A stretch of 23,122 nt of DNA from an uncultured Bacteroidota bacterium (GTDB lineage: Bacteria > Bacteroidota > Bacteroidia > Chitinophagales > Chitinophagaceae). The position numbers and the translations under genes are program-made. The stretch covers positions 1 through 23,122 of the forward strand of contig CALEZD010000016.1 in NCBI GenBank assembly GCA_937928385.1, given 5' to 3'. The notes beneath the pieces are model-generated. The model ran no database searches. It saw only the letters and a list, made by a program, of their open reading frames with translations, and had not been told where the DNA came from. Position 1 is the first letter of the stretch. Each line of letters begins with the position of its first letter. Positions 1 through 6,002 of the stretch are shown piece after piece.

Positions 1-30
1 TAAAGATTGTCTCTCTCGTTGTAATATTAA

Positions 31-57
31 GCGGCCCCGTAAGGCCGCTTTTTTTTT
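31..57 (+). terminator. Rho-independent terminator of an upstream gene
   Basis: A perfect GC-rich stem GCGGCC/GGCCGC (31-36 with 43-48) encloses a six-base loop and is followed directly by a run of nine T. It ends a plus-strand transcript whose gene lies outside the window and insulates the hydrolase gene that starts at 83. Confidence 0.85.
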
Positions 58-82
58 ATTTTGCAGCGGAACAATTAACTAT

Positions 83-769
83 ATGCAACCATTACTACTG
101 CTGCACGGCGCTATAGGCGCATCCGACCAACTGGTAAACATAGCTGAAGAGCTGAGTGATAATTATAAGATATACACGCTGGACTTCAGCGGGCACGGGG
201 GAAAGCCTTTTCCCGCAGAGCCTTTATCGATACAACTGTTTGCCCGGGAAGTGCTGGCGTTTTTAGATGAAGAAGGATTGGATAAGGTGTCCATTTTCGG
301 ATATAGCATGGGCGGTTATGTCGCTATGTACCTGGCCAAACACCATCCTGAACGGGTAGATAAAATAGTGACCCTGGCTACTAAATTCCATTGGGATGAG
401 CCAACGGCAGCTAAAGAAGCCAAAATGCTGGATGCCGGCAAGATTGAAGAAAAGCTTCCTGCCTTTGCCGCAGCCCTGCAAAAACGCCATGCGCCCAACG
501 ACTGGAAAGAGCTACTGGGCAAAATCATTGATATGCTCCACAACATGGGGCAGGATAACCCGCTGAAGCCGGAAGATTATACGAGCATCAACAAGCCATG
601 TATGATATTGCTGGGAGACAGGGATAAAATGATAACACTGGAAGAAACGATACAGGTATACAAAACGCTGCCCAACGCGCAAATGGGCATGTTGCCCAAT
701 ACGCAACATCCTATAGAGCAAGTGAATGTACCGTATTTGTTGTTTTATGTCAGGCAGTTTATTCAGTAG
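83..769 (+). CDS. alpha/beta fold hydrolase
   Basis: A 228-residue single-domain alpha/beta hydrolase, predicted cytoplasmic because no signal peptide is present. The oxyanion-hole HG lies at residues 8-9 (LLLHGA). The nucleophile elbow is GYSMGG with Ser75. An acid candidate is Asp179 or Asp181 in LLGDRDK, and the catalytic His is His209 in NTQHP. The length is slightly short for the family (usually 250-280), consistent with a small cap. The fold covers esterases, MenH-like lyases and C-C hydrolases, and nothing here fixes the substrate. The start at 83 is the first ATG after the terminator, about 19 bases after a TATTTTG promoter-like box near 57-63. The 3' end overlaps the convergent DUF817 gene by 11 bp. 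Confidence 0.9.
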   Translation: MQPLLLLHGAIGASDQLVNIAEELSDNYKIYTLDFSGHGGKPFPAEPLSIQLFAREVLAFLDEEGLDKVSIFGYSMGGYVAMYLAKHHPERVDKIVTLATKFHWDEPTAAKEAKMLDAGKIEEKLPAFAAALQKRHAPNDWKELLGKIIDMLHNMGQDNPLKPEDYTSINKPCMILLGDRDKMITLEETIQVYKTLPNAQMGMLPNTQHPIEQVNVPYLLFYVRQFIQ

Positions 770-1553
770 TGCCGTCGGATACTACCACTTCTTTTTTGCC
801 GTACTTAATCAGCTTGAGGTTGGCGACTATGATAATGGTTATAATCACCAGCAGGAACCATGAAGTAATTTTGCCGGGGTGTACCAGGTTCCATTCTTTA
901 GACTGGTTGGGGTATTGCCAGGCACCGAAGTAGGTGGATACATTTTCGGCTATCCATATAAAAAAGCCGATGAGCAGGAAGGAAAGTATGATGTTGATTT
1001 TGTAATTAATACCGTTGACCGCAAATGTTACATAGGTCTTCCTGAATATGATAAACAGTGATGCAATAACTAACCAACGTATATCAATAGTGAAATGATG
1101 CGTAAAGAAGTTGAGGTAGATAGCGGCCGCTAAGGGGAAGGTAATATAGTTCTTAGGCCAGTTGTAAAACTTTAAATCGAACCGGTGCCATGCCTGGCAG
1201 ATATAACTGGCTACGCTGGCATACATAAAACCACTGTACAGCGGTACGCCCCATATTTTGGAATAAGCAGGCTCAGGATAAGCCCATGAACCCATTTGTA
1301 TTTTGAACAACTCCAGCATCAGCCCTATGAGGTGAAACAGGGATATCACTTTCAGTTCATCAATGCTTTCCAGCTTTGTGAATACCATCAGGAACTGCAT
1401 GAGCAGACAGAGTATCAGGATCAAATCGTACCTGTACAGGCCAGGGATGTTCACCTGTTTGGACAAGGCCAGTATGATAAATATAGCTACAGGAAAGATG
1501 CAGCACAGGGCCTGTTTGTAACCGAAAGTAAAGAGTTGACGCAGGAAATGCAT
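759..1553 (-). CDS. DUF817 family integral membrane protein
   Basis: A 264-residue polytopic inner-membrane protein with about eight hydrophobic segments. The conserved-looking block from MGSWAYPEP to VPLYSGFMYASVASY (about residues 87-118), together with the later WIAENVSTYFGAWQYP block, matches my recollection of the DUF817 family (Bacillus subtilis YoaT type), whose function is unknown. Histidines and aromatic residues cluster at the membrane edges (HHF, HRF). The gene is convergent with the alpha/beta hydrolase, and the two reading frames overlap at their 3' ends with no room for a terminator. It appears to be a single-gene transcript, with the start region facing the aldehyde dehydrogenase promoter region (1554-1693). 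Family assignment is fairly secure; biochemical role is unknown. Confidence 0.8.
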   Translation of the reverse strand: MHFLRQLFTFGYKQALCCIFPVAIFIILALSKQVNIPGLYRYDLILILCLLMQFLMVFTKLESIDELKVISLFHLIGLMLELFKIQMGSWAYPEPAYSKIWGVPLYSGFMYASVASYICQAWHRFDLKFYNWPKNYITFPLAAAIYLNFFTHHFTIDIRWLVIASLFIIFRKTYVTFAVNGINYKINIILSFLLIGFFIWIAENVSTYFGAWQYPNQSKEWNLVHPGKITSWFLLVIITIIIVANLKLIKYGKKEVVVSDGTTE

Positions 1554-1693
1554 AAGGAGGATTGAGCGATAAAAATATGTGAGCGGAAGTTTCGGTAATG
1601 TTAAACTTATGACTGTATCGTTAAGCTTTATGCCTTACCGCGTTTTATTATGGTGCATAAGCGTAGTTTTACCGCCAGAAAATACAGACTGTT

Positions 1694-3067
1694 ATGAGCA
1701 CTACGGTTAGTTCCATCAATCCCGCTACGGGCAAGTTAATAGCCACATATACAATAGACGATGATCAAAAAATAGAGAAGAGCCTGAAAGCGGCTGAAAA
1801 AGCATTTGAAGCATGGCGTACCACATCATTTAAAGAGCGTGCCGCTGTGTTGAAAAAGATAGCCGCACAAATACTGAAGAATAAACAAAAGCTGGCCGAA
1901 CTGGCTACCACTGAGATGGGTAAACCCATTGCACAAAGCATAGCCGAGGTGGAGAAGTGCGCTATGAACATGAAATACTACGCGCAACACGGCGCAGCCT
2001 ATTTAGCTGATGAAATAGTAAAAACTGAGGCGCGCAAGAGTTATGTATCCTATCAGCCGCTGGGGGTGGTGCTGGCTATTATGCCCTGGAATTTCCCGTA
2101 CTGGCAGGTGTTCCGCGCTATGGGGCCGATATTGATGGCGGGTAATACGATGGTGCTGAAACATGCATCGAATGTAAGCGGATGCGCGAAGGCCATAGAG
2201 AAAATAGTGAAAGATGCCGGTGCACCAAAAGGACTGTTTCATACACTGATAGTGCCCGGCGCACAGGTTGAGCCGATTATCAAACATCCTGCCATTGCAG
2301 CGGTGACACTTACGGGTAGTACTGAAGCGGGAAAGAAAGTAGCTGCAGTTGCGGCGGCCCATATCAAGAAGCAGGTGCTGGAACTGGGTGGCAGCGATGC
2401 CTACATAGTGCTGGACGATGCGGATATGGAACATGCGGTGGATATATGTGTGCGGGGCAGGCTATACAATTCGGGGCAAAGCTGTGTATGCGCCAAGCGG
2501 TTTATAGTAGAAAAAAAAGTGCGCAAAGAATTTGAAGCGAAGATGACAGCGCAGATGAAAGCGTCTACCTACGGCGACCCGATGGATAAGGGTAACCGCA
2601 TAGGCCCGCTGGCGCGTATAGACCTACGCGACGAACTGCATAAGCAGGTGACGGAAAGTATTGCCAAAGGCGCTAAGCTCCTCTGCGGCGGGTATATACC
2701 TGAGGGGGATGGCGCGTATTATCCGCCGACAGTGCTGACAAATGTAAAGAAAGGCATGCCCGCCTATGATGAAGAATTGTTTGGGCCGGTGGCTGCGATA
2801 ATAGAAGCAAAGGATGATGACCATGCCATACAATTGGCTAACGATAGTATATACGGCCTTGGCGGGGGCATATTCTCAAAGAACATAAAAAAGGCGGAAA
2901 AGATAGCAGCTACACAACTACAGGCGGGCAATTGCTTCGTGAACGCCTTTGTACATTCTGACCCCAGGTTGCCCTTTGGGGGCATTAAGCAGAGCGGTTA
3001 TGGCAGGGAATTGAGTATATTTGGTGTACGGGAATTTACGAATGTAAAGACCGTGTTTGTAGCGTAG
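1694..3067 (+). CDS. sad: NAD(P)-dependent succinate-semialdehyde dehydrogenase (Sad/YneI-like aldehyde dehydrogenase)
   Basis: A 457-residue cytoplasmic aldehyde dehydrogenase with every core motif: substrate-stabilising Asn133 in MPWNFPYW, general base Glu230 in LELGGSD, and catalytic Cys264 in SGQSC followed by CAKRF. Segments such as PLARIDLRDELHKQV and LELGGSDAYIVLDDADMEHAV closely resemble E. coli Sad (YneI), which oxidises succinate semialdehyde to succinate in GABA-type catabolism. Length matches that enzyme (about 460). No aminotransferase or transporter for GABA lies alongside, so the physiological substrate could be another small semialdehyde. The gene has its own 140-bp upstream region and is followed directly by the REP-like repeat. 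The symbol is given by similarity. Confidence 0.9.
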   Translation: MSTTVSSINPATGKLIATYTIDDDQKIEKSLKAAEKAFEAWRTTSFKERAAVLKKIAAQILKNKQKLAELATTEMGKPIAQSIAEVEKCAMNMKYYAQHGAAYLADEIVKTEARKSYVSYQPLGVVLAIMPWNFPYWQVFRAMGPILMAGNTMVLKHASNVSGCAKAIEKIVKDAGAPKGLFHTLIVPGAQVEPIIKHPAIAAVTLTGSTEAGKKVAAVAAAHIKKQVLELGGSDAYIVLDDADMEHAVDICVRGRLYNSGQSCVCAKRFIVEKKVRKEFEAKMTAQMKASTYGDPMDKGNRIGPLARIDLRDELHKQVTESIAKGAKLLCGGYIPEGDGAYYPPTVLTNVKKGMPAYDEELFGPVAAIIEAKDDDHAIQLANDSIYGLGGGIFSKNIKKAEKIAATQLQAGNCFVNAFVHSDPRLPFGGIKQSGYGRELSIFGVREFTNVKTVFVA

Positions 3068-3190
3068 ACCCCCAACCCCTAAAGGGGCTTTCTCATTGCG
3101 ATGTAGTTTTATGGATGGAGCGTATCTCAGAAGGCTATTCATATTCGTCAGAAAATTTTGGGTGAAAATTCCCCTTCAGGGGTTAGGGGT
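3068..3190. repeat. REP-like inverted repeat element
   Basis: Two 20-base arms, ACCCCCAACCCCTAAAGGGG (3068-3087) and the reverse complement of ACCCCTAACCCCTGAAGGGG (3171-3190), match at 18 of 20 positions in inverted orientation about 83 bp apart. Each arm contains its own small palindrome (CCCCTAAAGGGG; CCCCTTCAGGGG). The left arm starts one base after the aldehyde dehydrogenase stop and could act as a terminator, as it is followed by CTTTCTC. The arrangement resembles paired REP/BIME-like intergenic elements. The right arm lies in frame inside the likely signal peptide of the next gene. Confidence 0.75.
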
Positions 3191-3839
3191 TTGCATCTTA
3201 TTCTTTTCTGCTACATCTTTGGCGCAGACAAATCAACATACCATGTACACATACCTGGCATTAGGCGATTCGTATACCATTGGCGAACAAGTGCCTGCTG
3301 AAGACAATTTTCCGCATCAGTTGGTAGCTATGCTGAATAAAGATGGCATACCTACAGCGGCACCCGAAATAATAGCAGTAACAGGCTGGACCACCGACGA
3401 ACTGGCTGCCGCTATCAAAGAAAAAAATATTACAGGCACCTATTCATTTGTTACCCTGCTGATAGGGGTGAACAACCAATACCGTGGCCGCACTGTAGAG
3501 AACTACCGCGAGGAATACACAGCTCTGTTAGAACAGGCTAATGGTTTTGCAGGTGGCAAGCCGGAGCGTGTGTTTGTATTGTCCATACCCGACTGGGGGG
3601 TAACACCTTTTGCAGAGGGTAGGGACAGGCCGAAGATTGCAGAGGAGATAGATGCCTACAACAAAGCCAAAGAAGCAATAACAAAGGCACACAACTGTCA
3701 TTGGCTGGAAATAACCCAAAGCACCCGCGAGCATGGCACGGACGAAACTTACCTGGTACATGATAAACTGCACTATTCAGGTAAGGAGTATAAGGTGTGG
3801 GTGGAGCGATTGGTGGGGATGGTGAAAGGGGAGTTGTAA
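3162..3839 (+). CDS. SGNH/GDSL-family hydrolase, probably exported
   Basis: With a GTG start at 3162 the protein has 225 residues. Block I is ALGDSYTIG with nucleophile Ser37, block III is IGVNNQ with Asn105, and block V is DKLH with Asp201 and His204, so the serine hydrolase triad is complete. These enzymes act as esterases, lipases or acyl-hydrolases; the substrate is not predictable here. Residues 8-22 (LGVCILFFSATSLAQ) form a plausible signal peptide with cleavage after AQ, which argues for the GTG start. An upstream in-frame ATG at 3096 would add 22 unlikely residues. The ATG at 3243 would give a cytoplasmic protein starting at MYTYLALGDS. The stop overlaps the next start (TAATG), implying translational coupling. 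Confidence 0.82.
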   Translation: MKIPLQGLGVCILFFSATSLAQTNQHTMYTYLALGDSYTIGEQVPAEDNFPHQLVAMLNKDGIPTAAPEIIAVTGWTTDELAAAIKEKNITGTYSFVTLLIGVNNQYRGRTVENYREEYTALLEQANGFAGGKPERVFVLSIPDWGVTPFAEGRDRPKIAEEIDAYNKAKEAITKAHNCHWLEITQSTREHGTDETYLVHDKLHYSGKEYKVWVERLVGMVKGEL

Positions 3840-4201
3840 TGGAGCTGCTAAGGACTATATTGATATGGGTTTTGACAGGAGGGTTCTTGTTTTCTATCTC
3901 CTATCTGATAGACATTTATCTAAGACGGAAACATGAGTCAGCCCGAAATAACACTAAGAAATCAATTATCGTAGGTGTTGGTGTAACTGTTGTTACTCTT
4001 TTAGTTTTGTTATTAATGAGAGTTATTGTTCTGTCCTATTTTCCGGTAGAAGATGATGATAAAGGCTTGCCATCATATGTCCCCAGGAATACTATAGCTA
4101 TAGCAGCTTACTTTATTACTCCAATTGTTATAGTGATAGTATCTTATTTGTTGATATTTTTCGGTGTAAGGAGGCTTTTACAAATCCTCAAAAATCAGTA
4201 A
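3839..4201 (+). CDS. small hypothetical membrane protein (three TM segments)
   Basis: A 120-residue protein that I do not recognise. It has three strongly hydrophobic segments: residues 3-20 (LLRTILIWVLTGGFLFSI), about 41-60 (IIVGVGVTVVTLLVLLLMRV) and about 88-108 (IAIAAYFITPIVIVIVSYLLI). A basic loop (LRRKHESARNNTKK) follows the first, and an acidic loop (PVEDDDKG) lies between the second and third. The start was chosen at 3839 because its ATG overlaps the stop of the SGNH hydrolase (TAATG), although the frame is open further upstream. The sequence is visibly more AT-rich than its neighbours, as is the next gene. This suggests a different origin for the pair or weaker codon selection. Function unknown. 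Confidence 0.65.
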   Translation: MELLRTILIWVLTGGFLFSISYLIDIYLRRKHESARNNTKKSIIVGVGVTVVTLLVLLLMRVIVLSYFPVEDDDKGLPSYVPRNTIAIAAYFITPIVIVIVSYLLIFFGVRRLLQILKNQ

Positions 4202-4211
4202 TGTTTTTGAC

Positions 4212-4643
4212 ATGACACAAGCCAATAATAGAAAGGTATATGGCATACTCACTTTAGTGTGGATGCTTGTATTTGTCCTTTTGTTGAGTGCAATTATTGG
4301 TGGGTTTGGTCCGATGAATAATGGGTCATCGTTAATTTACATCATAATCGGAGGTTTAATCGCAATTGCAAGTATGGCGACTATTATCCATACCAATGAC
4401 GACACCATTGTTATTTCCTCCGCTATACCGTTTATTGCAAAAAAGGTAGTTGTCTCTATAAATAATATTGAAAAATTAGAGATTGAACCTGATATTTACT
4501 TCGGTAATACTGCTTATAGATTTTATTTGAAAAACAATCAGCGCGTTGAAACTTATGGGAAGCTATTAAAAGTTGAACGTAAAAGACTGATAGTTGACAT
4601 TGAGGCTCGTGGGGTAAACGTTGTACTTAACACATTCCCCTAA
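4212..4643 (+). CDS. small hypothetical membrane protein, possible PH-like domain
   Basis: A 143-residue protein with two N-terminal membrane segments (about residues 10-32 and 41-60) and a soluble C-terminal half of alternating beta strands (TIVISSAIPF, KKVVVSINNIEKLEIEP, YRFYLKNNQRVETYG). The layout of two TM helices followed by a small beta domain resembles bacterial PH-domain (YdbS/bPH2-like) proteins, but I cannot confirm that from motifs. It starts 10 bases after the previous gene and is probably in the same transcript as the SGNH hydrolase and the three-TM protein. Base composition is AT-rich like that of the preceding gene. The function is unknown. Confidence 0.65.
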   Translation: MTQANNRKVYGILTLVWMLVFVLLLSAIIGGFGPMNNGSSLIYIIIGGLIAIASMATIIHTNDDTIVISSAIPFIAKKVVVSINNIEKLEIEPDIYFGNTAYRFYLKNNQRVETYGKLLKVERKRLIVDIEARGVNVVLNTFP

Positions 4644-4670
4644 ATTAGAAATTCTAATAAGCAGTGGATA

Positions 4671-4686
4671 TCTATTATTGAATAGA
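4671..4686. terminator. weak AT-rich hairpin between convergent genes
   Basis: TCTATT (4671-4676) and AATAGA (4681-4686) form a short stem with a four-base loop. A second small AT palindrome (ATTAGAA/TTCTAAT) lies at 4644-4658, directly after the stop of the upstream gene. Together they are the only candidates for transcription ends between the two converging genes. They are weak. Confidence 0.3.
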
Positions 4687-4689
4687 CTT

Positions 4690-5082
4690 CTATCCCAACC
4701 CCTCAAACAACCTTTCAATCTTCTCCTTCTTCAATATCTTCTGCCAGGTTTTTCCGCTGGCTACTAAGCGGTCACCAACGTGGGAGGTGTAGTCCACTAC
4801 CACTTCATTTTTATTTACTTCAGTAAGTGTGGCGGTAAAGACAACCTCCTGGCCCATAAGGGCGGGGGAGTGGTGGGTGACGGTAATGCCCGTGCCTATG
4901 CCTTCTTCGTCCGCCTCTTTCATTTCCAGCACAAAGAGCCTGCCCGCCCATTCAGCATCTCGTGCCAGGGCAAAGGTGGAGTAGACATGGTGTACCGTGC
5001 CGCTTTCAAATTCGGCCTTGTCTGCCTCTGTTACCGTGTGGCGGTATTCTTTGGTGTCGCCTGTGTTGAAGGGGTTAATCAT
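4690..5082 (-). CDS. FlK-like hotdog-fold acyl-CoA thioesterase
   Basis: A 130-residue single hotdog domain, predicted cytoplasmic. Thr36, Glu44 and His70 have the same spacing (8 and 26 residues) as the catalytic triad Thr42/Glu50/His76 of fluoroacetyl-CoA thioesterase FlK. His70 sits in a comparable VTH strand (GTGITVTHHSPAL). The expected reaction is hydrolysis of a short acyl-CoA thioester; specificity for fluoroacetyl-CoA is not implied. The C-terminal half (VFTATLTEVNKNEVVVDYTSHVGDRLVASG) is the usual hotdog beta sheet. It stands alone, divergent from the metal-related operon at 5172. A TATTTTG box ends only five bases upstream of the ATG, suggesting a very short or absent leader. Confidence 0.8.
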   Translation of the reverse strand: MINPFNTGDTKEYRHTVTEADKAEFESGTVHHVYSTFALARDAEWAGRLFVLEMKEADEEGIGTGITVTHHSPALMGQEVVFTATLTEVNKNEVVVDYTSHVGDRLVASGKTWQKILKKEKIERLFEGLG

Positions 5083-5154
5083 AATCGCAAAATAATATAA
5101 AACTTCCCCATAATTATATAAGCAGTTTTTTTATTCCGTTAACAGTTGATAACC

Positions 5155-5162
5155 TATATTTG
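5155..5162 (+). promoter_or_regulatory. Bacteroidota -7 promoter box for the metal-related operon
   Basis: TATATTTG matches the TAnnTTTG consensus exactly. The region 18-35 bases upstream is T-rich (5126-5132) rather than a clean TTTG -33 element. Transcription would start near 5168, almost at the TTG start codon at 5172. Confidence 0.5.
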
Positions 5163-5171
5163 TAGCAGGTT

Positions 5172-5585
5172 TTGAAACGCTTATTCGTCATACCGTTGCT
5201 TTTTGTCTATCTCACCGCCGTATCGGGGGTGCTGATACAACTGCATTACTGCGGGCAGGAGCTGGAGTCGTGGACGCTGTATAGTGACAGCCAGGGCTGC
5301 GCTGATGATGCCTGCGACGATGAACAGGAAACAAAAACAGAAGATGGGTGTTGCAAAGACGAAGTGGTGGTAGCTAAAGTAATGGACGATCAGAATACTG
5401 TTACGCAGCAGTTCTTAAAGTTCATAGATATTCCCGCTGACCTGCCACGATACCATGCGGAGTGTATTGAGTGTATAGACTTCCATAAAGCAGGTACATT
5501 GCAATACAGTCCTAATGCTCCGCCAGGGTTATGGCAGAATATTCCGCTGTATAAACTCAATTCCAGCCTTACTTATTACGGTTAA
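5172..5585 (+). CDS. HYC_CC_PP family secreted protein
   Basis: A 137-residue exported protein with a TTG start. The N terminus KRLFVIPLLFVYLTAVSGVLIQ is a typical signal peptide, and no ATG is available in frame. It carries the three signatures that name this Bacteroidota family: HYC (25-27), CC (60-61, in DGCCKDE) and PP (117-118, in NAPPGLW). Further cysteines lie at 43, 48, 98 and 101 (CIEC), plus an acidic stretch (DDACDDEQETKTED). The family has no established biochemical function to my knowledge. The paired cysteines, and the downstream HMA protein and TonB receptor, suggest soft-metal binding in the envelope, which is inference. It is the first gene of a three-gene operon, 57 bp before the next. 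Confidence 0.8.
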   Translation: MKRLFVIPLLFVYLTAVSGVLIQLHYCGQELESWTLYSDSQGCADDACDDEQETKTEDGCCKDEVVVAKVMDDQNTVTQQFLKFIDIPADLPRYHAECIECIDFHKAGTLQYSPNAPPGLWQNIPLYKLNSSLTYYG

Positions 5586-5587
5586 TG

Positions 5588-5612
5588 AATGATGTTCGCG
5601 AAAACAATCATT
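5588..5612 (+). other. intercistronic hairpin
   Basis: AATGATGTT (5588-5596) pairs with AACAATCATT (5603-5612), with one bulged base and a CGCGAA-containing loop. It lies in the 57-bp gap between the first and second genes of the operon, just after the stop codon. It could be an RNA-processing or stability element that sets relative expression. There is no T-run, so it is not an obvious terminator. Confidence 0.35.
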
Positions 5613-5642
5613 TAAAGTCATTAATTTAAAAACCGTAATAAA

Positions 5643-5987
5643 ATGAAACAATTAATCATATTCTTATCGTTTATCTTCTTATCTGTTGCAGCACAGGCGC
5701 AAGACAAGGATATTAAAACAGATACACTGATGGTAAGCGGCAACTGCAGCATGTGCAAAAAGCGCATTGAAAAAGCAGCTTATATACCGGGCGTAAAGCA
5801 GGCAGATTGGGACAAGGAAAACAAGTTGCTGATCGTTACTTACCGTCCGTCTAAGACATCAGGTAAGGAAGTGTTGAAAAGCATTGCTGACGTGGGCTAT
5901 GACTCCGAACAGTTTACTGCTGACGAAAAATCATACAAAAAGCTACCGGCCTGTTGCAAATACAGGACTAATACTTGCGAAGACTAA
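5643..5987 (+). CDS. exported HMA-domain (heavy-metal-associated) protein
   Basis: A 114-residue protein with a clear signal peptide (residues 1-20, ending AAQAQ). A single HMA/CopZ-like ferredoxin-fold domain spans about residues 26-92. The metal-binding loop is GNCSMCKKRIE with Cys35 and Cys38, the usual CxxC of Cu(I)/soft-metal chaperones, though the preceding GMT of classical CopZ is replaced by SGN. The second half ends in the expected GYD motif (IADVGYDSEQ). An unusual C-terminal tail adds a cysteine pair and one more cysteine (LPACCKYRTNTCED; Cys104, 105, 112). Location is periplasm or outer-membrane inner face. It is the middle gene of the operon, 15 bp before the TonB receptor, and may hand metal to or from it. 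Confidence 0.87.
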   Translation: MKQLIIFLSFIFLSVAAQAQDKDIKTDTLMVSGNCSMCKKRIEKAAYIPGVKQADWDKENKLLIVTYRPSKTSGKEVLKSIADVGYDSEQFTADEKSYKKLPACCKYRTNTCED

Positions 5988-6002
5988 CTAAAAACAGTAC
6001 AA

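Noticed and set aside
4681..4700. A possible third copy of the REP-like arm (CCCAACCCCTC)
   Set aside because: It encodes the last residues and stop of the thioesterase, matches only part of the arm and has no GGGG half.
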